This document shows, one piece after another, positions 50,303 to 63,295 of a stretch of DNA of 64,000 nucleotides (positions are counted from its first letter, which is position 1; each line of letters opens with the position of its first letter). The position numbers and the translations under genes were made by a program. The stretch spans positions 4,623,501 through 4,687,500 of the forward strand of contig NC_069131.1 of NCBI RefSeq assembly GCF_026914265.1, in the 5' to 3' direction. The DNA is from Mya arenaria (Eukaryota; Mollusca; Bivalvia; Myida; Myidae). A model generated the notes under the pieces. It worked only from the letters and a program-made list of their open reading frames with translations. It was not told the DNA's origin and did no database searches.

Positions 50303-52968
50303 CTCTTGAAAGATTTCATTAAATATGTGTATCATATCCTACGCACCCAGAGACAAAGTTGGAACCAATCTGTTATTTACATTAACTGATATCTATGTGT
50401 TTTTTTTTTGATAACTCGCATGTAAGAGAATGATTACATGAATTAAACTTTTCATCCTTTAAATTTAATGTTAAGTCATATAACTGACGTAGAATGCAAC
50501 CTCATTGGCTGATATATTGTCAATGCCAAGTCGGGCGCATGGAGTGTGTTTCGGGTGAGGGGGCTGTAGGTGAATTGAATTTCTTTATGAGTGCCTTTCT
50601 GCAATTGCATTGCCTGATAATGTATGTTGTATTCTAAATAGGCTTGGAGATTTAACGGTCGTTATAACATCCCTGTTTGAATTGAAATGACTTTAAACTT
50701 AGATAGCTATGTAATATTTAATGAAATGTTTGTTTCCACTTCCCATATCTGGTGGATTGGTGGATGGTCAAACGAAGCCACATGAAGAGATTATTTATAA
50801 AATATTAAGTCCAATCAAGCGTTTGTATACAGCATGTGATTGGTCAAAGATCTAGGTCAAAATCTATCTTATATAGCTACGCCGAAATAAATATTTCATA
50901 TGCTTAGATCTGATTATTGCACGATTTATTCGTTACAAATTATATTTCAATAAAATACATTAATTTGCAATTTTTCATATACGAATCATGTCTTATATGT
51001 TTATATATTTGTACCGAGTTTATTTATCCCTTAACTAGAATGTAATCGTAAATGGGCGGTGAACGGCGACCCGGCGTTCTATGTTGTTATATTGATATTT
51101 TATAAAATACCCTGTATTGGATTACCAGGGATTACTCGTAAGCTTCATTGTGATTGAAATATCGCGTAAATTTAATTTGAACAACAAACCTAATAAAAAT
51201 GAAGTTTTTTTGTCTTTTGATCATTCAAAACATTAGAAGTACGTTTTTCTTTATTTATGTTTTCAAATATATCAAAATAAGTTGAAATCATGACATCGTA
51301 GCAAATATATCAGTGGAAGAAGACCAGTATAAATTGTGTAAGTCTTTCTTTTTACCACCCTAAGATTGACAATCTTATTTCATTTTTAAAATATAAGTTT
51401 CAAGTGTTTTCTTCAAATAGGGATTCAAGGTATTTTTGTATTTTTAAAAACGTCTCTAAGTAAAATAATATATTATACTTAATACTTATATTGCTGAAAT
51501 GCATTCACTACGACCAAGAGAATGAACTCTTAAGGAGCACATCAATTTTCTTTGACTGAAATTGAAATACATGACCATAAAAGCCTATATTCCGTGTGTA
51601 TGCTGTCCACATTCGTAACAACACATATTTGTATTGTCGTTTTGTCTATTCCATGTATCATCCACATGCGCATCCAATCTGCATTCGCTCAGAATAAGAA
51701 CAATGCGATATGAACCAACACTAGACAGGGTTTGGATTGAACAATATATAGAACTAAAAACACGAAACTGCAATGATTTAAAATGTCGAAAATCATTATC
51801 GTAAAACAAAGAATGCGGAGAATTAAACTTTGATTCTGCCTCTGTTCACTTTGATCTTTAATTCTACATGACCCATTATAAAAATAATTTATATTACATA
51901 TCAAATATTTATAAGTGTAATTGTGGGAAGTATTACTGATAATGCAATACAATCAGATAAGAAGTACATGCGGACACATAGAATACGGTTTCCGTTTAGA
52001 AATGCGGATGCGTAACACAGGTGCCGATTACAGATGTGGAAAGGGTATGCATGGAACACCAACCTTGCATTCTAATGCGAAAATCAGTGATTTTATCAGT
52101 ACTTTCAGCGCTTTGATTCATGTATAGTATTGAAGAGTGGTTTGACGATAAACTTTCAATATAAATGTTAGCGAAAGGCAACTCTTGAGAAAGTCGTTAA
52201 TAGTGTTACAACGACTTAACCCCCTTATATTATGTATCCTTCAATCAATTGAAATGCACTAGTCTAAATTGCAGGAAATAAAACTAAATGCAACGTTTTT
52301 GTTATGAACACTACTAAGTACATCATGTTTGTAAATTGTGATTATTTTTAGACTGATTCGATAGAATTTGATATTATTTACTCAACGGAACAGGTAACGG
52401 AGGGCAATGGCATTTTCCTCGAGGAAATGGCCTACTGACCGTCAAAATGCACTTAATTGCACAATATTTATATTTTATATTATCATTAAACATAAAATAC
52501 ATCATTTTAGTAATGTTTGTACATTTTATTAATTAATTAATTACTCTTTGAATGAATTCATGTTTTAATGGCCATACAATAATGTCATATTTAAGTATTA
52601 TTAAATATATTTTGCTGAACGAGAAGCGCATTTTGTTAATGGGAAAGACCTACAAAAGGCACATTTTTATTTTATAAATTTGCGTATGTTTTGTAATTAG
52701 TATTGTTCTAAATTATTAGGATGTATTACTTGGGTAACTCTTATATACATCTATTACCATTTTGCTATTCGAAATGCAATGATTTACCGTAGGTTTGATG
52801 CGCAGTTTAATATGGTAAAGCCGATTCGGTTTATAAAGATATTATACTTGTTTATATTCAGTCGGCAAAAGATTCATGAGTGTCTCTATCTGAAACTCTG
52901 TTATTTGCTTTTGCTTGTTAAAGGGAGTAGCTCACAGATTTAATATTAGCGAACATGTTCATGTAAAT
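50303..52968. other. gene-free stretch
   Basis: About 2.7 kb of AT-rich DNA with open frames below 90 codons and no exon I can support. Near 52925 there is a short match (AAAGGGAGTAGCTCACAGAT) to the SINE end at 12765. Confidence 0.55.
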
Positions 52969-52969
52969 T

Positions 52970-53562
52970 ATGTAAGGCCGCTAGGCGGCAAGACCGACAA
53001 CTTAACGCCGCTAGACCGCTTGGCCGCTAACTTCACACCGCTAGGCCGCTAACTACACGCCGCTAGGCCGCTAACTACACGCCGCTAGGCAGCTAACGTC
53101 ACGCCCCTAGGACGCTAACTTAACGCCGCTGGGCCGTTAACTTCACACCGCTAGGCTGCTAACTTCACGCCGCTATATCGGTAACTTCACGCCGCTAGGC
53201 CGCTAACTTCACGCCTCCAGGCTGCAAAATTCACGCCGCTAGGCTGCTAATTTCACACCGCTAGCACGCTAACTTCACGCCGCTAGGCCGCTAACTTTAC
53301 GCCGCAATGCTGCTTACTTCACGCCACTAGGCCGCCATGCCGCCAACATCACGTACGCCGCTAGGCCGCTAACTTCACGCCGCTAGGCCGCCAACTTCAC
53401 GCAACTAGGCCACTAACTTTACGCCGCAATGCTGCTTACTTCACGCCGCTAGGACGCTTACTTCACGCCACTAGGCCGCCATGCCGCTAACATCACGTAC
53501 GCCGCTAGGCCGCTATCTTCACACCGCAAGGCCGCTTTCTTCACGCTGCAAGGCCGCCACTG
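52970..53562. repeat. 22-bp CpG-rich minisatellite, about 27 units
   Basis: Unit CGCTAGGCCGCTAACTTCAC plus GC (22 bp), with several CpG per unit, embedded in AT-rich DNA. Some units carry a GTACGCCGC insertion (near 53350 and 53500), and the neighbouring AACTTTACGCCGCAATGCTG block recurs near 53295 and 53415, showing duplication of multi-unit blocks. Confidence 0.95.
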
Positions 53563-54775
53563 TTTATTATATGTTAACAGCTACTTGATTTTTCATGTCT
53601 GGTTCTTCAAAACATGAACGATAATAAGTAAAGAATCAAACAAGCTCTGTGTATTCAGGCTTCATGGGAGAACATGTTTTTATGAGACAAGGAGTGGAAC
53701 CAAGCCTAACACAAAGGAGCTTGAATTGAACATAGTTTACAAATGATCGTTCGTGGATACCCTTGACATTGAGCTGTTGAGGTTAAGAAATGGGTTCAAA
53801 AGCCGTATTGAAAGGACATGTGACTCAAGTTTCATTCATTCTTCAATCGATTAACGGGATTTAGAGTATACAGCAACTGTTGCGCACAAACCGTGTGTTG
53901 TGACCTTGACATTGTACTTACCTAATAAATATATAATACGTATATGTTCCATCATGAGATAAAAAAAGTATTATTAGTGACAATTCATTACCGTCACATT
54001 AATACGAGTACATGTTGGACATAGGTGAGTCGCTACCTTGATCATGAGCAGTACAATTCAATTGATGCGCCCAACGTGTTGAATTGGTGAGAAAAAACAC
54101 GTGACAAAAGTCTTGATGTTTAGTTCGAGCGATCCAAATTACATCAATAATGTCCACTAGATGGGAATGTAGGAGGTTTGAAGCATATACACCTTCGAGG
54201 TGTCTAACCTAGAATTGGAGTTTCGTCTTTGGGTGGGTCGAAGTGGTTCCAACATGAATTCGGCCAGATGGGTAGAACATGTGACCAAAGGTTCACTTAG
54301 GCCTTCTAAGCGATCTGGATCGGACCCGAAACACAATCTCAACCTCTTAGCGTAATGATGTGTGGGATAATTAACATACAAATGATACTGATTGACTGGC
54401 GGGCGAATATGTAAACACTCCCTATGTTCCTTTCTCAATGATTCAAGACGTTTATAACATTCGGAACAACATATCTAACATAATTTAGTGACCTCCTCAT
54501 CAAGTGGCAACGACACTGTAGTGTAAGGGAGGTAACCACTGCATTGCATTATGGTAGTTGTATGGCCCGTTTGTAACAAACCGGTTTGTCTTAATCTGTG
54601 TACATTACGGTTGTTACTGAAAATGAAAGTAAAAGCAGCTAATTAAATTTCAATAAAATTTCCTAATTAGATGTGCTGATAAGAAACAGGTACTTTTTAA
54701 TAAAGATTAACCATATTTGTTCATGGAACGTGTTCAAAATTTACAGCCGTTAATAGTTTAGATATTGTTTATTGT
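53563..54775. other. gene-free stretch
   Basis: No supported exon. An open frame at 54157-54438 (minus, 93 codons) has no recognisable domain. Confidence 0.5.
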
Positions 54776-55135
54776 TTAATAAATTTCGTGTTTAAACCTA
54801 AACTGGTTAAAGCTACCACAGAGACTGTTCTTATACCCAGCGTACTCTGCACTACAAGAGTAATGAAATGGTAAGGGCAGGTAGCCCAAGCTATCACAGA
54901 GACTTGAATGTATGATGCAGACCCAACAGCTGCCCCTGGCTTTCTTTAAATAGTTGCCTGTGGCCTCTGAGCTGGGCAAAATCAGTATTGATCCTGAAAA
55001 TGAAAAAAATACAGCATTTTATGTGCTGCTTATCACGTCATGGGACACAATACAACTATAAATCATGATTTGTCAAAGATATTTCAACTTTCTATAAAAT
55101 CATAAAATCCACTAGGGTAATGCACCAGTCAACTG

Positions 55136-55166
<31 letters not shown>

Positions 55167-55652
55167 GAGGTCCGGAGGTATACCGGGGATAGCCGGGGAA
55201 ATGGGCCTTTTTTACCTTTCAGGTGGCCCCGCAGTGCTGGGTGAATGCCGTGGTTTTGTCTTCACACCAAATATAGCAGGAAATTAGCCTTATCTAGGGT
55301 GCGGGGGAATTCGGCGGGGGTTTTACCAGCAGATCGTCCCCGCAGGGCGGAGATTTTGCCTGACTTGAATGGACCGAAAGTCAAAGTCCCCGCTATTCCC
55401 CAGACCTGGGGGGCCGTGGTTACAATTAACTGGTGCTTTATATTGACAAGAGAAGAAACTCTCCAAAACACAATTCGTCATGAAAACTGTAAACGTCCAG
55501 ACATGAATTTATTAGCTAATATACCAATCCTAAGCATATCACTGCGTTCTGCGCAAAGAATAATCATTTTTACATCAATATGAAACAACAGTCTTACCGG
55601 TTATTCCAAATTGTAGCAGGAATCCGATTAAAAATATACACACTATTGCCAT
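54776..55652 (-). CDS. 90-residue secreted cysteine-containing peptide, two exons
   Basis: Exon 1 (55598-55652) encodes a signal peptide, MAIVCIFLIGFLLQFGIT, and ends at a GTAAGA donor in phase 1. Exon 2 (54776-54993) follows a good acceptor (TTTTCATTTTCAG) in matching phase and encodes SILILPSSEATGNYLKKARG, SCWVCIIHSSLCDSLGYLPL, PFHYSCSAEYAGYKNSLCGS and FNQFRFKHEIY, then stop. AATAAA lies a few bases past the stop. The likely mature part has five cysteines (an odd number, so dimerisation or a free thiol is possible) and a basic C-terminus. The DNA for SLCDS and SLCGS sits in a short direct repeat. The intron holds a GC-rich MITE. I recognise no family. The reading rests on signal, splice phase and polyadenylation signal agreeing. 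Confidence 0.55.
55121..55436. mobile_element. GC-rich MITE with poly-C, in the intron of the 90-residue peptide gene
   Basis: Starts TGCACCAGTCAACTGTAACC followed by about 26 C, then GAGGTCCGGAGGTATACCGG and the family body, ending GGTTACAATTAACTGGTGC. It is full-length, with the longest body of the copies here. Confidence 0.9.
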
Positions 55653-57012
55653 ACACAGGTCTTTTCGACTAATTATACTACTGTTATGAGCGCCTGTAAT
55701 GATCCCAATGATACTTTCAGAATCATTTTCCTATAATGTCAATGCCATATGGGTAAACATGTCTGTGAAGCATGAAAAAAAACAGCATTGTCTATCAGTT
55801 ATTTTAATGTCATTCTGTACCGAATAATTAACTGTCACCTTTTAATTATTAATTCTTTTGTTTAAACTGACAAATGTTTTTAACAATGTGAATCATTCTT
55901 AACATATTTTTTTCTGTCTGATTGGAACAAAAGTATAGTTCAACCTTTCATTTGACCAGTCTATTTGAGACTTGTTACACAATTTCTGTCAGTTTCAATA
56001 AAAAAAAATGCAACACATGTGCCTTGCTGGTTGATTAAGTGTTATTTATACACACCATCAGTTGATAATCCAATTAAGCTTCAGAGCAGGAAGGGCAAAC
56101 AACTGTATTACTGTAAACTTGCTGATAAAAGTCAAGCCTGTGATAAAATTTGTGTAAATGAAAACAATATTTTTTTTAATTACGGGGGATGTTCGTTTCC
56201 CGGCTCGGAGACTGAGGAATGGATTGAAATTCCTTGCTGGTAATTTCAATATACGGCAAGCATTTCCTAAAAAAATATGATTAAAGCCAAAAACTTTCAT
56301 AAAATCAAATTAAACATGTATGTTTTAAAGGATAGTTTTAACATATGTCAACTATATATATATATCAGTTTTGTCCTTAATATATGACATTGACTGTGAC
56401 CTTTTGACCTACTTTCTTATTTTTGAAGCTACAGCAATGATATTTGGACCATGTGTACAGTTTTGAAAACAAATATCAATATAGTGCTTGAATGACCTTA
56501 ACCATTACGACATTTGACAATACTCTATCATAGTATTTTATCCCAAGTTGCATTGAAATAATCCAACAAAATCATTCATTCTCATAAAAAACAAAGGTTT
56601 TAAACTTTCACTCAAGTAAGCGATTTAAGGTCATCATGTCAGTCTTGTTTAAAAGCTCAATCAATTACTTTTACATTAACATTCCAAAACCCTAGAAGCG
56701 ACACTTCTAAAGGGAGGGGAATCAAACCCTTTGGTAAAAAATATGTTGTTGTTCATAGGTGCCATTGATATTTCACCCACTCTAAATAAATCACAGCATA
56801 ATGGTAAAATAAAAAAATCATAGCATTTGTACTCAAACATAACCATAACTTTACAAATTACACATCATTTGAATGGTAATATAAACTGTTGGTGTTAGCG
56901 TATAGAATTGTATAAATTTAGTATCTCTTTTTCATCAAATTTAATTCATGTATTTACAAATTACACAATGAAATATTGCTTAAAGTTCTTATATATCCAA
57001 ATTCAATTTCTC
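55653..57012. other. mostly gene-free stretch
   Basis: A plus-strand frame ending at 56243 (GKQLYYCKLADKSQACDKIC, then VNENNIFFNYGGCSFPG and EIPCW) follows an AG at about 56085 and has five cysteines. It could be a terminal exon of a secreted domain, but no partner exon is visible. A TA tract (ATATATATATAT) sits near 56355. Confidence 0.35.
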
Positions 57013-57173
57013 AGGGTTCTCAATAAGTTTCGGTTAAACCGTCTCAAATAGTAAAGTAAACGACCAGCTTCTACTTATTCTACTGAAAATTCATTTAGTT
57101 TTCCAAATTTGAACCGGCTTATTGCCATTTGAACCGTCCATTTTGGCCGGCAGCCGGTTCTTATTGAGAACAC
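57013..57173. repeat. small foldback (GGGTTCTCAATAAG ends)
   Basis: GGGTTCTCAATAAGTTTCGG near the left and CCGGTTCTTATTGAGAACAC near the right form an inverted pair about 160 bp apart overall. Confidence 0.6.
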
Positions 57174-57386
57174 TGATTTCTATGCCATTTTTACTTCTGT
57201 ACAACATATGTCCCATTTTGTAGAGTTCTGCCACTGTCATGTTGGTGTCTATAACTGTTAGACTATCTTTAACTTGCCGTAACACTCCAACTAGTGTTAT
57301 ATCAGTTTTATTTTATACCACTAGAAAGCAAATTTCTTGCCTTTGAAAGGATGTTTAATGTTCATATATACATTTTAATTAATATT

Positions 57387-57760
57387 CAGGGCTTTTTCAC
57401 CTTCTTTGATAGGGGCCGAAATAAGGCTACTTCACAATTGGGAAAAATGGCATTTTTTCCAAATTTCCAGATATTTTTTTCACAAATCACAGATATTTTT
57501 CCCAAAAAGGAAGATCTTACTTCAAAAATTTATTCTGCTTGAGCAAATTATTCTTTTTTATCTTTTAAGTTGACATAAGAAGAAAGCTGAATAATTTAAA
57601 CGTTATTCGAGGACCAATTACTCCATAGAATTATGTTGCTATCAATTCCCCATTTTGAGACGTTAACGCATTTTAATTTCCCAATTTGCAGAATTTCACG
57701 CGTTTAAATTGAAAAATGAAAAGGCTAGGCCTCTTCACAATTTTTGGTGAAAAAGCCCTG
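57387..57760. mobile_element. 374-bp hAT-like MITE (CAGGGCTTTTTCACC ends)
   Basis: Ends CAGGGCTTTTTCACC and GGTGAAAAAGCCCTG are a perfect inverted repeat. Flanks share ATATT (57382-57386 and 57761-57765). A CAGGG...CCCTG terminus is common in hAT MITEs, although only five bases of target duplication are clear. Internal copies of TTCACAATT (57430 and 57733) extend the symmetry. Confidence 0.8.
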
Positions 57761-58219
57761 ATATTACAGTTATGGTTTTTTTATGAAAGGTATGTTAAAT
57801 GTAAATGTTAAAGGTATTTATAAGAATAGGTTCATCAAATTTCTTGGCCATTTGACGGGCGGATTTTCCAATCAAATTTGATAAATTGTGAATCATAATC
57901 ATAACTTCGATCATTTATGGAAAAAATAAAATAAGAAAAGATTTGCTAACAAAAGATCTAGATATATATATATTACAGTGTTGCAAACAGTTATCCCTGT
58001 TCATATTTTTACAAATTTCTATATAAATTAATTCATAAAGTACAAACAAAAATAAAAATTGTGTTGAAGATGCTTTCCTACAATTCAATAATTGTGAAAT
58101 ATTCAGTATTTGAATATGTGCACTTTAGTTTTGTTTTTTAAAAATCGAATGATTATGGTAATATTTGTTTGTTTTCTTCCTTCATAATTACTTTTTATTT
58201 GAAATAATGTTTTATTCAG

Positions 58220-58333
58220 ATGTTCTTTGACTTTATTTACTTAAGAGGCGAGAAAGCCATTGCCTTTATGACCCCTATGTTTGCAGAAGTGTTAGAGGAA
58301 TTAATGCCATTTAGAAATAGGGCTGAAAAGTAA
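58220..58333 (+). CDS. possible terminal exon of an unidentified gene
   Basis: After TTTTATTCAG the 114 bp read MFFDFIYLRGEKAIAFMTPM, FAEVLEELMPFRNRAEK and stop, with AATAAA at 58364-58369. Codon choice looks protein-like against AT-rich surroundings. An internal donor (AA then GTAAAT at 58330) would instead make it an internal exon. Upstream partners are not found and the protein is not recognised. Confidence 0.35.
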   Translation: MFFDFIYLRGEKAIAFMTPMFAEVLEELMPFRNRAEK

Positions 58334-60207
58334 ATATTTGAGATACATGGAATGTTGGAACACAATAAAGAAGAAAATGAAAATTAGGGGTTGTTGTATT
58401 TTGGGTGTGAACAAGGTCTGTGTACTTTTATAAATTTAATGATAAATAACTTTTTGAAGCCTTTCTCATGATAATAAAAAAAATAATTGAAAGGATATTC
58501 AAAGCTGTGCCTTTTGCAAGTAAGTGAAATATGTTTTGTTTTGATTTTAAATGATAGTTTTTGAAGACATTTTACTAGGGTGTGGCATAATTAATAATAA
58601 AATACCATGCCTGATATGAATTCAAAAGCAATCCAAGGGGACGGATTTTGGCGAGTTTCATGAAAACGCTCCTTTCACCTTGGTTATATAGATCTGAATT
58701 GAATGTCCTGTGGGTTATAACTTATGCAGCAACTTCATTCAGCTTGATTACTTATTCAGACATATAGAAATTGGGTTGGTTGTCTTTGATAAAATATTGT
58801 TGGTTATGCCACGGACCTATGAAGACATAATGGTTTATAGGTCCGTGGTAATGCTAATGTTCGTAATGGGTTTGTTGATGTTTCATTCCTCCCTAATGAT
58901 ACCACTTATACATTGTATATCGGAGATATTTTCTTATTATACAGTCTTCTATTCTATTCTGCAGTCTTTTATCATGTCGTTCATTTTGTGGCAGCCTCAT
59001 TTTGAAATTTGTATTCACTCCATCAAGATTCTTTTCCCTGAAGAAATCTCATATTCACGAAGTGTCATTTCCTTGGGAATTTCCGAGATTCCAATTTTGG
59101 AAATCTCGGCTTTTTAACAAAAAAAGTTCTTGATGAGAATTGCTTTAAGTAACTTCTAGAACGACCCATAAGAGTACTTCGAGATCGTCTCTTGAGATGA
59201 CAGTACGACCTGAAAAAACACTTCTGGTTTGGTCGACCAGACCCTACTTTTAAAAGGTGCCAACCTTACATGATGATTTTTATAGTTTAAAAAATGTTCT
59301 GAGAAAAATTATGTGTGCAATTAAATATGTAGTTTTGAAAGCTTTAGAGTGAAACAGTGATGATAACTTTAACACCATTCCCCAATGTTCACAGTTACGC
59401 TCCTACCATTAAAGTCTAATAAAAAAGAGAGAAAAAAGCCTACATACCCTACCCTTTTTTTAAGCACTTTCAGGGTGTATACATGGAAGGCTAGCTCTGC
59501 ATTTTGCTGTACTTTCAAACATGTTGAATGGCCTGCGATAAAATGTCTGATTAACTGATAACCCATGAAATGGGAATCTTTTTTTAAGATATTGCATCAT
59601 TATTATTATGTTGTTAAAAAACATGTGAGTTCCGAATTCCAACTTATTATCTATGGAAATTTGTATACTGGCTTCGTTTTCTTTAACATTGATATAATTA
59701 TGTGGCCATGACCTTCAAAGTCTATGACTTTACAGGCTTCTGTGTTTGTATGGGATAGGGAAGAGGATTGATTTTGCATAAAAAACAAACATTGCTTTGT
59801 TTGAAGTTAACAGGAGACAGTTTTATAGTATCTGTGAGTGTTTTCATGGCCATACTTCAGTTGTTTAATTAAGAGACAGAACATAAAAGGGACAAACATT
59901 TTTTTTCCTCTTGGAAAGCTGTCATACAATTTCCTATTGCTTTTTATGTCAGCGGTCAAAATTAGCACAAGACCGCTAGCCCTAGCCTTGTTTTCGTTGC
60001 ATGACTTACGGGGCTTATATTTATACTGATGGAAGATGCAAGTAGTTTAATGTTGCTGTTGCAGGTGCATCTCATTTTTAGGCAAGGTCTGATATTTAGA
60101 AAATTTGGTTGTTAGGGTTTTTAAAGAGCCTGGAAAATAAAATAATTGAAACAATGACAAACATTAAAAGAACAGAGATATTAATTAAAATTAAATCTGT
60201 GTTTCAG
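58334..60207. other. gene-free stretch with one hairpin
   Basis: AT-rich. Contains the perfect 12-bp-stem hairpin CCACGGACCTAT ... ATAGGTCCGTGG at 58809-58848. Nothing else recognised. Confidence 0.5.
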
Positions 60208-60330
60208 GTGCTAACCTTAGGACTGTTTGTCAGTCTGTTGGGCTGTTTGACTGTCTGGTCTAGAACACCAGTCACCATACTGACATGGAATGAACAGCCA
60301 GCAGGCTTATCATATGGAATGGGGATACAG
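60208..60330 (+). CDS. possible internal exon encoding a membrane segment
   Basis: A 123-bp stretch between TGTGTTTCAG and GTAACA, open in phase 0 at both ends, encodes VLTLGLFVSLLGCLTVWSRT (a hydrophobic segment), then PVTILTWNEQPAGLSYGMGI and Gln. It is locally less AT-rich than its surroundings. Neighbouring exons were not found. It may be part of a multi-pass membrane protein extending beyond what I can trace. Confidence 0.35.
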
Positions 60331-61557
60331 GTAACAGGAATATTCAGCATACATGTAGGACTGAAAAGTACCTTGAAATGGATTTAAATAGCTTTAAAAA
60401 TAATTTCAACAGCGCCCTTAGCCTCTTAACCCTGCTTGGAGTCCTTCATACTCAAACTAAAACTTTATTGGGGTTTTCAAACCATTATCTTCCCTAACTT
60501 ACAAGTATTACCGTATATGTTTAAAACAGAGCCATCTTTAAATATTATGGAAGCCTAATGAATGTTGCTGAAGTTAGCCATGAATATAGTACAAACTTAA
60601 CACTTTTTAATTTAAAAAGAAGTGGACCAAAAACAGAATAAAGCCAACAAGTGAACCTGCCTTCTTTATTTCAATTTCTGGTATGAGAATTTGATTAACA
60701 TGTTATCAGTAAATCCCTGTGAGTATATCTTTAACCCATCTTTTCTACTCTTGACATGTTCATGTGTTAATAAATCTCCAATTCCCACCCCATTTATTAA
60801 AATCTACAGGAGTAAACATCATTTTAAAGCCTTTATTAGCATTAACCCCAGGTTCATTCATAAAAAGTCTCCTGTCAACCAGTGTGTTAATAAAATAAAT
60901 GTGGTCGGAGAAGTGGTTTGTAGTTTTATCTTAAAAAAAGAGACCTCAAACGAAGACAAATGCACTTGTATGTGTCAATGTTTGAGTTTTGACCCATGAG
61001 TCACACCCTTTAAAGGAGCAGTTTTTCGAGTGTTTTGTTTCATTGTGTAAAATGATAGCGACAGTCTGCACTAAACTGGTTAGATACGGAGGCTGAGTGC
61101 TATACTGATCAGTTTAGTTATCGCATGAGTAGTGGCTATAACTATAAGATGTATCACGCTGTTTATCTGTTTTATGTAATAGAAAAATATATAATAAATA
61201 TAGACAGGCTGATCATGACATACGATTATTTTCAGAAACATTTATAATATTGTTGGTGTGACATAAGCATAATTGATTGTGAAGAAAACATATTTATTGG
61301 TTAATTTTATTCTGATGCATGATTTGAGTGGCATATTTGAGTGTGTATATGATATTAAGACTGGAATACCTGCTGTGACAGTGTTAAGGACATGTGATTC
61401 CAAGCTGCAAGCTTACAGGTACTTAAAAACTATTTTAAGTTAAATGATGTCAGATTTTTAAAGCTCAAAATCATATTGTTATAATATTTTTAATATTAAA
61501 TATAGAAGAAAAAGATTCTCAATAGAAATGTTAATTAAGACAACTATGCACTATTCA
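60331..61557. other. gene-free stretch
   Basis: AT-rich DNA before the terminal minisatellite. No supported exon. Confidence 0.5.
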
Positions 61558-63295
61558 AGTGGAAAGATCATATATTTGTCAATCTGTGTGTCTACCTGTC
61601 TTTTTGTCAATTTGTGTATCTATCTGTCAGTCTGTATGTCTTTCTGTCAGAATATATGTCTATCTTTCAGTCTGTGTGTCTATTTTTTGGTCTCTATGTC
61701 TTACTATACATCTGTCAGTCTGTTTGTCTACCTGGCTATTTGTCGGCCTGTATGTCTACCTGTCAGTCTGTGTGTCTACCTGTCTATTTGTTGGTCTGTG
61801 TGTCTATCTGTCAGTCTGTGAATCTACCTGTCTATTTGTTGGTCTGTGTTTCTACCTGTCTATCTGTTGGTCTGTGTGTCTACTTGTTTATTTGTCAGTC
61901 CGTGTGTCTAACTGTCTATTTGTTGGTCTGTGTGTCTACCTGCCTACCTGTCGGTCTGTGTGTCTACCTGACTATTTGTTGGTCTGTGTGTCTACCTGTA
62001 TATCTGTCGGTCTGTGTGTCTACCTATCTATTTGTTGGTCTGTGTGTCTATCTGTCAGTCTGTGTGTCTACCTGTCTTTTTGTCAGTCTGTGTGTCTATT
62101 TGTCTATTTGTCGATCTGTGTGTCTACCTGTCTATCTGTCGGTCTGTGTGTCTACCTGTTTATTTATTGGTCTGTGTGTCTTCAAGTCTATCTGTCTATC
62201 TGTGTGCCTACCTGTCTATTTGTCAGTCTGTGTGCCTACCTGTGTATTTGTCAGTCTAAATGTCTACCTGTCTAATTTTCATTCTAAGTGTATACCTGTG
62301 TATTTGTCAGCCTGTGTGTCTACCTGTCTATCTGTCAGTCTGTGTGCCTACTTGTCTTTATGTCAGTCTGTGTGTCTACCTGTCTATTTGTCAGTCTGTG
62401 TGCCTACCTGTCTATATGTCAGTCTGTATGCCTACCTGTTTGTTTGTCAGTGTGTGTGCCTACCTGTCTATTTTTCAGTCTAAGTGTCTACCTGTCTGTT
62501 TGTCAGTCTAAGTTTCTACCTGTCTATTTGTCAGTCTGTGTGCCTACCTGTCTATCTGTCAGTCTGTGTGCCTACCTGTCTATCTGTCAATCTGTAAGCC
62601 TACCTGTCTATTTGTCAGTCTGTGTGTCTACCTGTCTATCTCTCAGTCTGTGTGCATACCTGTCCATCTGTCAGTCTGTGTGTCTTCCTGTCTATCTGTT
62701 TGTCTGTGTGTCTACCTTTTTATTTATCAGTCTGCATGTCTACCTGTCTATTTGTCAGTCTCTATGTCTTTCTATCTATCTGTCAGAATGAGTGTCTTTC
62801 TGTCTATTCATCGGTCTGTATGTCTACTTGTCTTTTTGTCAGTCGTTATGTATACCTGTCGATCTGTCAGTCTGTGTGTATTCGTGTCTATCTGTCAGTC
62901 TGTGTGTCTATCTGTCTATTTGTCAGTCTTAATGTCTTAATATCTATCTGTCAGTCTGTGTGTCTACCTGTCTTTTTGTCAGTCTGTAAGTCTACCTGTC
63001 TATCTGTATGTTTACCTGTCTATTTGTATGTCTACCTGTCTTTTTGCCAGTCTGTATATATACCTGTCTATCTGTTGGTCTTTATGTCTACCTGTCTATT
63101 TGTCTGTCTGTATGTCTACCTGTTTATTTGTCAGTCTGAATGTCTACCTGTCTATTTGTCAGTCTGTATGTCTATCTGTCTGTCTACCTGCCTATCTGTC
63201 AGTCTGTGTGTCTACCTGTCTTTTTGTCTGTCTGTATTTCTACCTGTCTATCTGTCAGTCTGTATTTCTACCTGTCTGTCAATCAGTCTGTTTGT
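61558..63295. repeat. 28-bp TCTG-rich minisatellite, about 62 units
   Basis: Unit TCTACCTGTCTATTTGTCAG plus TCTGTGTG (28 bp). Three units equal 28 codons, so each forward frame cycles through the same three peptides (YLSVC, VSTCLFVSL and CLPVYLSVC types) and stays open for hundreds of residues. No start context, splice site or domain supports coding. Confidence 0.95.

Noticed and set aside
55965-56243. Cysteine-containing plus-strand frame as a whole gene
   Set aside because: No signal exon or partner found upstream; noted only as a possible terminal exon.
57091-57285. 64-codon minus-strand frame
   Set aside because: Overlaps a small foldback repeat (GGGTTCTCAATAAG ends), lacks an acceptor and matches nothing I know.
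60691-60999. 102-codon plus-strand frame
   Set aside because: No domain, splice context or conservation clue; probably chance in AT-rich DNA.
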